DNA of 35,241 bases, from positions 1-35,241 of the forward strand of contig JAQSYE010000008.1 of the NCBI GenBank assembly GCA_029256305.1, written 5' to 3'. Position numbers and translations under genes: made by a program. How positions within the stretch are numbered: position 1 is the first letter of the stretch; each line of letters starts with the position of its first letter. This DNA comes from Lacrimispora sp. (GTDB lineage: Bacteria > Bacillota > Clostridia > Lachnospirales > Lachnospiraceae). Below are positions 24,993 through 31,783 of this stretch, piece after piece. The notes below the pieces were generated by a model. The model made no database searches, was not told the DNA's origin, and worked only from the letters and a program-made list of their open reading frames with translations.

Positions 24993-27900
24993 ATGGAAGA
25001 AAAAACCGCAAAACTGGAATGGCTGAATGATCCTGAAGTGTTTTCTGTAAACAGAATTGCTGCTCATTCCGATCATCAATATTTTGGGACAGAAAGGGAT
25101 GCGGCTGAAGGTAATATGAAACTATGCCAGCCGCTTAACGGAACATGGCAGTTTTCCTATGCAGAGAAACCGGAAGAGAGAGTAAAGGAATTCTATCAAA
25201 GAGATTTTATTGCGGATAGTTTTGATACGATTATGGTTCCCGGCCATATAGAACTGCAGGGTTTTGGCAGATGTCAGTATATTAATACCATGTATCCCTG
25301 GGATGGAGTTTCTGATTTAAGACCTCCCTTTACCGATCCGGAAAACAATCCGGTAGGAAGTTATTTAAGAGAATTTGAACTGGAAACCGGATTAAAGGAT
25401 AAGCGCCTTTTTCTCTCGTTTCAGGGAGTGGAAACAGCTTTTTACGTATGGCTGAACGGAGTTTTTATTGGTTATTCAGAGGATTCCTTTACTCCTTCCG
25501 AATTTGATGTTACTCATGCAGTCTGTGACGGAGTCAACCGCCTTGCAGTAGAGGTATATAAAAGAAGCAGTGCAAGCTGGATTGAAGACCAGGATTTCTT
25601 CCGCTTCTCCGGTATATTCCGTGATGTTTATTTATATGCCATTCCTTCCTGCCACGTAAGGGACTTATTTGTGCATGCAGATGTTTCTGATAATTATAAG
25701 GATGGACTTTTACGGGCAGAGTTAAATCTTACCGGCGAAGTCAAAGGAAGTATCAGCGCTGTTTTAAAGGACAGAGACGGGAAAAATGTGCTGTTCTTTG
25801 ATGCCCAGCCGGCGAAAGCGGATACAGTGCTTACCGGCTGTGTGCCGGAAGCTCGTTTATGGAACGGAGAGGATCCTTATCTTTACCAGTTATGGGTTTC
25901 CCTATTTGACGAGAATGGACAGTTAATAGAGATAATTCCTCAAAAAGTGGGATTCCGCCGGTTTGAACTGGTAAACCGTGTTATGTGTCTGAATGGAAAA
26001 CGGATTGTATTTCGCGGAATTAACCGCCATGAGTTCAATCTCAGAAGAGGAAGGGCCATTACAAAAGAGGATATGCTGTGGGACATCCGTTTCTTAAAAC
26101 AGCATAACATGAATGCAGTCCGTACCTGTCATTATCCCGATCAGAGCCTGTGGTATCAGCTGTGTGACGAATACGGCATTTATTTAATTGATGAGGCGAA
26201 TTTAGAAAGTCATGGTTCCTGGCAGAAGATGGGGGCTTGTGAGCCCTCCTGGAACGTACCAGGAAGTCTGCCTGAGTGGAAAGAATGCGTGGTGGACCGT
26301 GCAAAATCCATGCTGGAGCGGGATAAGAACCATCCCAGTGTACTCATCTGGTCATGCGGCAATGAATCCTATGCCGGAGAGGATATTCTGGCTATGTCAG
26401 ATTTCTTCCGGGAAAGAGATTCTGACAGACTGGTTCACTATGAAGGTGTTTTCTGGAACAGGGAATTTAACCGGACCAGTGACATGGAGAGCCGCATGTA
26501 TGCAAAACCGGATGAAATAGAGGTTTATTTAAACGATGATCCTCAAAAACCGTTTATATTGTGCGAATATATGCACGCCATGGGCAATTCCCTTGGCGGC
26601 ATGCATAAATATACGGATCTGGAAGACCGCTATGAGATGTATCAGGGTGGTTTTATCTGGGACTATATTGATCAGTCACTGATGAAAAAGGATGCATATG
26701 GAGAAGAGCATATGACATACGGCGGTGATTTTGAAGACCGTCCTACGGATTACAGCTTCTGCGGTGACGGTATTGTTTACGCAGACCGTACAGCCTCTCC
26801 CAAAGCCCAGGAGGTAAAATATCTCTATCAGGATCTTCGGCTCATGCCGGATGAAACGGGAGTAAGAATTGAAAACCGCAGGCTGTTTGAAAACACCTCT
26901 GACTGTGAATTTATTTATACCGTATTAAAGAACGGGGAACCAATTTTCCAGGAGCGGTTTGAAGCCATTGTGGAACCGTTAAAGAGTGAATATTTCACGG
27001 TCGGAATCCCGGAATGGAAAGACCCAGGAGAGTACGTTCATCAGGTATCTGCGGTCTTAAAGGAAGACACTTTATGGGCAGATTCCGGTTTTGAAACTGC
27101 TTTTGGAGAGAGCCTGCGAATGATAAAAGGAGAGCCATTGCCTGGTAGTAAGAAGCCATTAAACATAGTTTACGGAGATGTAAATATTGGTGTATCAGGA
27201 GAAGGTTTTAGAATTCTCTTTTCCAGACAGGAAGGAAGTATTGTTTCCATTGTGTATGGCGGGAAAGAATGGGTGGGAAGACCTGTTATGCCTGTATATT
27301 GGAGAGCGACTACAGATAATGATAAGGGAAATAAATTCTCTGTTAAAAGCTCCATGTGGTTCGGGGCAGGCAGATTTCCTTCTTACAGGAGTGAAAACTG
27401 CAAGGTGGAAGAAAGAGAAGACGGCATTACAGTTACGTATACCTATCAGCTTTCTACTGCGCCGGAGACCGAAACAGAGGTTACCTATGAGGTAAATTCA
27501 ACAGGGGCCATCCATGTGAAAGCGGTATATCATGGAAAAGAAGGACTGCCAGAGCTTCCTGCTTTTGGTATGAGACTCATAACTCCGGCTGCGGCAAAAC
27601 AGTTTACCTGGTATGGCAGTGGACCGGAGGAGAATTACTGTGACCGGAAAGAAGGGGCCAGACTTGGAATCTATAAAGACACCCCTGAGGGAAATGTATC
27701 TCCTTATCTGGTTCCCCAGGAATGCGGAAACAGGACCGGAGTACGCTGGCTGAAGGTTTCTGACCGAAAGGGGAATTCCATCGGTTTCCGGGCTGTTAAG
27801 GCGCCATTTGAGACTTCAGTTCTCCCATATACGGCTGAGGAACTGGAAGTTGCCACTCATATGGAGGAACTTCCTGCTCCAAGGTATACAGTCATTAGCA

Positions 27901-28052
27901 TCTTCGGAGCGATGAGAGGAGTAGGAGGAGATGACAGCTGGGGAGCACCAGTTCATCCAGAATACTGCATTAATGCGGAGGGGGAACTGGTAACGGAATT
28001 TACCATTGAACGAATGAGCATGGAAGAGTTCGATGAATATCATTTTTCGTAA
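24993..28052 (+). CDS. lacZ: LacZ-type GH2 beta-galactosidase
   Basis: A 1019-residue enzyme, nearly the length of E. coli LacZ (1023). Domains in order: jelly roll (FFRFSGIFRDVYLYAIP near its end), Ig-like domain, TIM barrel (GINRHEFNLRRGRAITKEDM), second Ig-like domain and the large C-terminal beta-sandwich (Bgal_small_N: PVYWRATTDNDKGN). The acid/base is Glu458 in IWSCGNES and the nucleophile Glu525 in ILCEYMHAMGNS. The frame stays open from an ATG at 24927, but that has no ribosome binding site. The ATG at 24993 follows AAGGAGGGG by 6 bases and gives the family's normal N-terminus. No signal peptide, so it cleaves imported beta-galactosides. Last gene of the second module. Confidence 0.95.
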   Translation: MEEKTAKLEWLNDPEVFSVNRIAAHSDHQYFGTERDAAEGNMKLCQPLNGTWQFSYAEKPEERVKEFYQRDFIADSFDTIMVPGHIELQGFGRCQYINTMYPWDGVSDLRPPFTDPENNPVGSYLREFELETGLKDKRLFLSFQGVETAFYVWLNGVFIGYSEDSFTPSEFDVTHAVCDGVNRLAVEVYKRSSASWIEDQDFFRFSGIFRDVYLYAIPSCHVRDLFVHADVSDNYKDGLLRAELNLTGEVKGSISAVLKDRDGKNVLFFDAQPAKADTVLTGCVPEARLWNGEDPYLYQLWVSLFDENGQLIEIIPQKVGFRRFELVNRVMCLNGKRIVFRGINRHEFNLRRGRAITKEDMLWDIRFLKQHNMNAVRTCHYPDQSLWYQLCDEYGIYLIDEANLESHGSWQKMGACEPSWNVPGSLPEWKECVVDRAKSMLERDKNHPSVLIWSCGNESYAGEDILAMSDFFRERDSDRLVHYEGVFWNREFNRTSDMESRMYAKPDEIEVYLNDDPQKPFILCEYMHAMGNSLGGMHKYTDLEDRYEMYQGGFIWDYIDQSLMKKDAYGEEHMTYGGDFEDRPTDYSFCGDGIVYADRTASPKAQEVKYLYQDLRLMPDETGVRIENRRLFENTSDCEFIYTVLKNGEPIFQERFEAIVEPLKSEYFTVGIPEWKDPGEYVHQVSAVLKEDTLWADSGFETAFGESLRMIKGEPLPGSKKPLNIVYGDVNIGVSGEGFRILFSRQEGSIVSIVYGGKEWVGRPVMPVYWRATTDNDKGNKFSVKSSMWFGAGRFPSYRSENCKVEEREDGITVTYTYQLSTAPETETEVTYEVNSTGAIHVKAVYHGKEGLPELPAFGMRLITPAAAKQFTWYGSGPEENYCDRKEGARLGIYKDTPEGNVSPYLVPQECGNRTGVRWLKVSDRKGNSIGFRAVKAPFETSVLPYTAEELEVATHMEELPAPRYTVISIFGAMRGVGGDDSWGAPVHPEYCINAEGELVTEFTIERMSMEEFDEYHFS

Positions 28053-28054
28053 AA

Positions 28055-28072
28055 ATGACATACAGTTGTCAT
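28055..28072. promoter_or_regulatory. Palindromic candidate operator upstream of the DUF3788 gene
   Basis: ATGACA-TACAGT-TGTCAT is a perfect 6-bp inverted repeat with a 6-base centre. It ends 11 bases before an extended -10 (28081-28089), so it covers the -35 zone, where a dimeric repressor would block transcription. No dedicated regulator gene is adjacent. Confidence 0.4.
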
Positions 28073-28080
28073 GTTATGCG

Positions 28081-28089
28081 TGATATAAT
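28081..28089 (+). promoter_or_regulatory. Extended -10 promoter for the DUF3788-YjbR-DinB genes
   Basis: TGATATAAT matches the extended -10 pattern TGnTATAAT. There is no good -35 at 16-18 bases, which is tolerable for extended -10 promoters. It lies 44 bases upstream of the preferred start codon. Confidence 0.55.
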
Positions 28090-28133
28090 CCTAAAAAACA
28101 GGTGACAGAACAATGGAAAGAAAGGAGTTACTC

Positions 28134-28547
28134 ATGCTTGAAAAGAATCCATCCCGGGAAGAGATAATAAATTTAATTGGTGAGGAGGCATATCTTGCAT
28201 GGGAAGCTCTCTGCAGAAAAATAGAAGAAGCATATGACATGGACCGCCTCTGGAATAGCGGCGGTAAGGCATGGAAGTACGAATACAAATACCGCAGAGG
28301 GGGGAAGACCCTCTGCGCACTTTATACCAGAGAGGGCTGTTCTGGCTTTATGGTCATACTGGGTAAAGCAGAACGGGAGAAATTTGAGCTGGAAAGGCAG
28401 AACTACTCACCCCGGATACTGGAACTGTATGATGCGTCAACCACATACCATGATGGAAAATGGATTATGTTTCCCGCTGACGATGTCTCCCTGTTTGATG
28501 ATTTTATAAATCTTCTGATGATAAAAAGGCGTCCTAACAGAAAATAG
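28134..28547 (+). CDS. DUF3788 family protein
   Basis: About 137 residues, soluble, of unknown function. Features match the DUF3788 family: an N-terminal helix with LIGEEAYLAWEALCRKIEEA, an aromatic-rich strand set (AWKYEYKYRRGGKTLCALY), and a C-terminal motif with DGKWIMFPADD followed by a helix. An ATG at 28113 is in frame, but the AAAGGAG at 28121-28127 supports the ATG at 28134. First of three closely spaced genes (18 bases to the next). Proteins of this kind often sit beside YjbR and DinB-like genes as small stress or DNA-related accessory genes, but no role is established. Confidence 0.75.
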   Translation: MLEKNPSREEIINLIGEEAYLAWEALCRKIEEAYDMDRLWNSGGKAWKYEYKYRRGGKTLCALYTREGCSGFMVILGKAEREKFELERQNYSPRILELYDASTTYHDGKWIMFPADDVSLFDDFINLLMIKRRPNRK

Positions 28548-28565
28548 AGGATTTAGGGAGGTACT

Positions 28566-28937
28566 ATGAAATATCCGTGGATTAATGCGTTTTTAAAGGA
28601 AATGAATGGAGTTACCAGTGATTTTAAAGAGGAATGGAACTGGGACAGATATATGATTGACGGTAAGATGTTTGCAGCTATCTGCAGAGATGATCAGGGG
28701 AAAGAAAAGCTGATATCCTTGAAGTTAGACCCTTTGGAAGGTGATTTTCTAAGGCAGCAGTTCAAGGACATTGTACCGGGATATTATATGAATAAGATTC
28801 ATTGGAATTCGGTAATGGCAGACGGAGAAGTGCCTGAAGATTTATTAAAAGATATGCTGGAAAAGTCTTATACTCTTATTTTCGCAAAGTTGCCTAAAAA
28901 AAGACAGAAGGAATTGTTGGACGGGAAGAACATATAG
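28566..28937 (+). CDS. MmcQ/YjbR family protein
   Basis: A 123-residue protein of the MmcQ/YjbR fold (CyaY-like, double-wing DNA-binding type). Characteristic stretches are KLISLKLDPLEGDFLRQQF, then VPGYYMNKIHWNSV and LLKDMLEKSYTLIFAKLPKK. The motif YxMNKxHWN is the family signature. GGGAGG lies before the ATG. Cellular role is unknown; DNA binding is a family-level suggestion only. It sits between the DUF3788 and DinB-like genes on one likely transcript. Confidence 0.85.
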   Translation: MKYPWINAFLKEMNGVTSDFKEEWNWDRYMIDGKMFAAICRDDQGKEKLISLKLDPLEGDFLRQQFKDIVPGYYMNKIHWNSVMADGEVPEDLLKDMLEKSYTLIFAKLPKKRQKELLDGKNI

Positions 28938-28940
28938 CAG

Positions 28941-29654
28941 ATGATTATGGGGGAGATTATGAAATATTTTGGAGAGGGATTAAGTGAAGAGCATAAGGCA
29001 CTAAATCAGGTGATCCGGAAAAAGCAAAGCACCAAAGAAGCGATAAATATTTTTCTGGACATTCATAAACAGCTGCATCGTTCGAATATAAAAGATAGGG
29101 AAGAAACTGAAACTGATCGTCTGTTTGGCGATTTAGAACCATGGGAATATGCAGTCATGCCTGGAAAAGATGATGAGACGATTGCCTGGGTGGTATGGCA
29201 TATTGCAAGAATCGAAGATTTGACCATGACTATTTTGGCTGCAAGGGAAAACCAGCTTTTTGACGAAGACTGGGGCAGAAGAATTAATTCTCCTATAAAA
29301 GATACAGGAAATGCATTAACCGATGAGCAGATCATGGCTTTCAGCAAACAGGTGAACTGCCAGGAGCTGCTTAATTACCGCAGTGCTGTCGGAGAAAGAA
29401 CCAGGGAAATCGTAAGCCGATTTACGTATGAAGATATGATACGGGATGTTAATGAGACTGACCTTATGAAGATACAAAGTGAAGGCGGGGTAACCTCTCA
29501 AAAAGATTCTGCGTGGCTGTTGGAGTTTTGGGGTACAAAAGATGTGGCGGGACTGCTGCTAATGCCGCCAACCCGGCATGTTATGCTCCACTTAAATGAC
29601 TGCTGTAAATGGAAGGAGAAAATTCGGACCAGAACGAAGTTTTTTCTTATTTAA
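28941..29654 (+). CDS. DinB-like four-helix protein
   Basis: About 237 residues, helical. Histidines in WVVWHIARIEDL and RHVMLHLNDC are placed as in the DinB/YfiT metal-binding bundle, where they hold a divalent metal. The family includes thiol-dependent transferases and many uncharacterised proteins. The start is ambiguous: ATGs at 28941, 28947 and 28959 are all in frame. The GGGGGAG at 28949-28955 is only 3 bases before the last of these, and the first is only 3 bases after the previous stop codon. No terminator is visible after the stop codon; the next recognisable signal is the promoter at 29697. Confidence 0.7.
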   Translation: MIMGEIMKYFGEGLSEEHKALNQVIRKKQSTKEAINIFLDIHKQLHRSNIKDREETETDRLFGDLEPWEYAVMPGKDDETIAWVVWHIARIEDLTMTILAARENQLFDEDWGRRINSPIKDTGNALTDEQIMAFSKQVNCQELLNYRSAVGERTREIVSRFTYEDMIRDVNETDLMKIQSEGGVTSQKDSAWLLEFWGTKDVAGLLLMPPTRHVMLHLNDCCKWKEKIRTRTKFFLI

Positions 29655-29696
29655 TCGACGGAAATCCACTCTACTTCATAAAAGTCCAAAATTTAC

Positions 29697-29725
29697 TTGA
29701 CAGAACAGAGAATTGGCAGTATTCT
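29697..29725 (+). promoter_or_regulatory. Sigma-A promoter of the ABC exporter leader
   Basis: A perfect TTGACA (29697-29702), a 17-base spacer and TATTCT (29720-29725). Transcription would begin near 29732, which puts the palindrome 29731-29747 at the start of the transcript and leaves a leader of about 325 bases before the exporter gene. Confidence 0.7.
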
Positions 29726-29730
29726 TATAA

Positions 29731-29747
29731 TTGTATATTAAATACAA
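29731..29747. promoter_or_regulatory. Palindrome at the transcription start (possible operator)
   Basis: TTGTAT-ATTAA-ATACAA is a perfect 6-bp inverted repeat with a 5-base centre. MarR-type repressors commonly use AT-rich palindromes of this sort at drug-exporter promoters, but no MarR gene is adjacent. It could also be a weak hairpin at the 5' end of the RNA. Confidence 0.35.
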
Positions 29748-29775
29748 CAAAATCTAAGAAAAGGAGGCAGGAACT

Positions 29776-29871
29776 ATGAAACGTAATCGTGGAATTAACG
29801 GAACCAATCAAATTGTCATTAATATATTGATGAATTCAGTCTGCCTCATGGAAAACTGTCTTAGCATCTAA
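29776..29871 (+). CDS. 31-residue leader peptide upstream of the ABC exporter
   Basis: A short ORF with an excellent ribosome binding site (AAGGAGG at 29761-29767, 8-base spacing) inside the exporter leader. It starts MKRNRGINGTNQIVINILMN and ends LMENCLSI. It has no run of a single regulatory amino acid such as Trp or His. Part of its ribosome binding site (GAGGCAG, 29764-29770) is exactly complementary to CTGCCTC within its own codons (29841-29847), so the RNA can fold to hide the site. Three hairpins follow. By comparison with BmrB of Bacillus subtilis, its translation may control read-through into the exporter genes. I recognise no homologue; the coding call rests on the ribosome binding site and context. 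Confidence 0.6.
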   Translation: MKRNRGINGTNQIVINILMNSVCLMENCLSI

Positions 29872-29889
29872 GGATGTCAGGGCAATTGC

Positions 29890-29914
29890 AGCTTCTTGAT
29901 CGAAGCTTCTTTTT
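29890..29914 (+). terminator. First leader hairpin with T-run
   Basis: AGCTTC (29890-29895) pairs with GAAGCT (29902-29907) around TTGATC, followed by TCTTTTTA. It is a short-stem terminator candidate only 18 bases after the leader peptide stop codon, close enough for a ribosome at the end of the ORF to influence it. Confidence 0.5.
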
Positions 29915-29924
29915 ATGAGTTAAT

Positions 29925-29955
29925 CCGCAGTCTGAATGACTGCGGTTATTTTTTT
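29925..29955 (+). terminator. Second leader hairpin, intrinsic terminator
   Basis: CCGCAGTC (29925-29932) pairs perfectly with GACTGCGG (29938-29945) around a 5-base loop, then TTATTTTTTT follows. This is a good intrinsic terminator upstream of the exporter genes. Confidence 0.8.
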
Positions 29956-29963
29956 GCTTATTT

Positions 29964-30003
29964 ACCGAAAAAGACCGCACTGCGCAGTCTTTTTCGGTTT
30001 TTT
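29964..30003 (+). terminator. Third leader hairpin, intrinsic terminator
   Basis: ACCGAAAAAGAC (29964-29975) pairs perfectly with GTCTTTTTCGGT (29987-29998), a 12-bp stem whose loop contains a further small pairing. A T-run follows to 30003. The stem lies 53 bases before the exporter start codon. Confidence 0.8.
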
Positions 30004-30055
30004 ACATATATGGAGAAAAATCATGGCGTTTGTTAAGAAAAAAGGAGGAAATAGT

Positions 30056-31783
30056 ATGAAAAATTTGTGGAAGTATGTAAGGAAATATAAGTTTCTTTAC
30101 GTTCTTGCCCTTGCAGCGATGATTATCAGCATTTTGCTTGATGCATCAGCACCCCAGATTACAAAACATATCATTGATGATGTAATTGTAGGCGGTCAGA
30201 CACAAATTCTTATGAGGCTGCTTTTGGGGCTTTTGGGAATTGGATTTGGAAGAGCGATATTTCAGTATACAAAGGAGTTTATCTTTGACTTTGTGGCAGC
30301 AAGGATCGCCTGTGGCTTAAGAAAGGATTTATTTGACCATATTCAGACGTTATCGGTGGGCTATTTTGACAGCCATAATACGGGAGAGCTGATGGCCCGG
30401 ATTAAGGATGATGCTGAACGGATCTGGAATGCATTTGGATTTGTGGGAATGCTTGTTCTGGAATGTTCCATTCACACAATCATTGTTCTTGTCTGCATGT
30501 TTCGGTTAAGTCCTGTTCTGACACTGATTCCTCTTGTCATTCTGCCGATTATCGCCTGGTATGCCTTAAAGATGGAAAAAGGGCTGGGAGAGGTTTATGA
30601 CAAGATCAGCGAGCAGACGGCAGAACTCAATACAGTTGCGCAGGAAAGTTTAGCCGGAGTCAGGACTGTTAAGGCATTTGCCAGAGAAGAATATGAAATC
30701 AGTAAATTTAAGAAGCATAACAAGCAGTATTATGACTTAAATATGAGTCAGGCAAAGCTGCTGATCCGCTACCAGCCGAACATCTCTTTCCTATCCAAGT
30801 TTCTCATGATGGCAGTCATTGTCATAGGTGGTATTCTTGTTATTATGAAAAAGATGTCCATAGGAGATTTGGGCGCATTTTCCGAATATGCAAACAATAT
30901 TATCTGGCCTATGGAAATGGTGGGCTGGTTAAGCAATGATATGGCGGCCGCATTTGCTTCTAACAAAAAGATAAAAAAGATCATGGAAGAGAGACCTGTT
31001 ATTGCAGATCCTGACAAACCGGTTCTTCCGGAGATAGTCAAAGGGGAGCTTACATTTCAGCATGTAGATTTTAAACTGGATGGAAAGGATATTTTAGACG
31101 ATATCAATTTCACCTTAAAAAAAGGAAAGACACTGGGAATTATGGGAGTCACCGGTTCGGGAAAGACGTCCATTGTCAATTTAATTGAACGTTTCTATGA
31201 TGTAACAGAGGGAGAGATTCTGCTTGACGGAATTAATATTAAAGATCTGCCACTTCCGTTGCTGAGAGGACAGATTTCGGTAGTTATGCAGGATGTATTT
31301 CTCTTTTCCGACAGCATTTCCGAGAATATAAAAACCGGAAACAAGGATGCTACCGAGTGGGAAAGCGTTCAGCAGGCAGCGATTTCTGCAGAAGCACACA
31401 GCTTCATCCAAAAACTTTCAGAACAGTATGATACGGTAATCGGTGAAAGAGGGGTTGGTTTATCCGGTGGTCAGAAGCAGAGAATCAGCATAGCCAGGGC
31501 CATTGCAAAGGAAACTCCCATCCTGATTCTTGACGACTCCACCTCTGCTCTTGACATGGAGACTGAACGAGAGATTGAATCTCATTTATCAGAGCTGAAA
31601 GACAGTTCCAAGATTGTCATTGCTCACCGGGTTTCAGCGGTGCGTCGGGCCGATGAGATTCTTATTCTGGAAGACGGAAAAATTATTGAGCGGGGAACTC
31701 ATGAGGAGCTTATGGCAAAACGGGGACAGTATTATAGAACCTATGAGGTTCAGTATGGAAAGGAGGCTGCATTATGTCAGTAA
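30056..31783 (+). CDS. Heterodimeric ABC exporter, subunit with degenerate ATP site
   Basis: A 575-residue half-transporter: six helices (about 1-320), then a nucleotide-binding domain (Walker A GVTGSGKTS, signature LSGGQKQR, Walker B ILILDDSTSALD, switch His in IAHR). Asp494 replaces the catalytic Glu after Walker B. This marks the non-catalytic-site partner in heterodimers such as BmrC and TM287. The frame is open from 29936, but AAAGGAGG 7 bases before the ATG at 30056 sets the start; upstream codons run through the third hairpin. Likely exports drugs or other amphiphiles from the cytoplasmic membrane. It overlaps the second subunit by 10 bases and is controlled by the leader. Confidence 0.93.
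   Translation: MKNLWKYVRKYKFLYVLALAAMIISILLDASAPQITKHIIDDVIVGGQTQILMRLLLGLLGIGFGRAIFQYTKEFIFDFVAARIACGLRKDLFDHIQTLSVGYFDSHNTGELMARIKDDAERIWNAFGFVGMLVLECSIHTIIVLVCMFRLSPVLTLIPLVILPIIAWYALKMEKGLGEVYDKISEQTAELNTVAQESLAGVRTVKAFAREEYEISKFKKHNKQYYDLNMSQAKLLIRYQPNISFLSKFLMMAVIVIGGILVIMKKMSIGDLGAFSEYANNIIWPMEMVGWLSNDMAAAFASNKKIKKIMEERPVIADPDKPVLPEIVKGELTFQHVDFKLDGKDILDDINFTLKKGKTLGIMGVTGSGKTSIVNLIERFYDVTEGEILLDGINIKDLPLPLLRGQISVVMQDVFLFSDSISENIKTGNKDATEWESVQQAAISAEAHSFIQKLSEQYDTVIGERGVGLSGGQKQRISIARAIAKETPILILDDSTSALDMETEREIESHLSELKDSSKIVIAHRVSAVRRADEILILEDGKIIERGTHEELMAKRGQYYRTYEVQYGKEAALCQ

Noticed and set aside
28066-28089. TTGTCA plus TATAAT as a standard promoter before the DUF3788 gene
   Set aside because: The spacer is only 12 bases. 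The extended -10 explanation fits better and TTGTCA is part of the palindrome.
29697-29731. TTGACA paired with TATAAT at 29726-29731
   Set aside because: The spacer would be 23 bases. TATTCT at 29720 gives the normal 17.
29655-30055. T-box or metabolite riboswitch in the exporter leader
   Set aside because: I see no T-box sequence or known aptamer core. A translated short ORF followed by terminators explains the region better.
29936-30055. N-terminal 40-codon extension of the first ABC subunit
   Set aside because: The extra codons run through the third terminator hairpin and lack a ribosome binding site. The ATG at 30056 has a strong one and gives a normal N-terminus.
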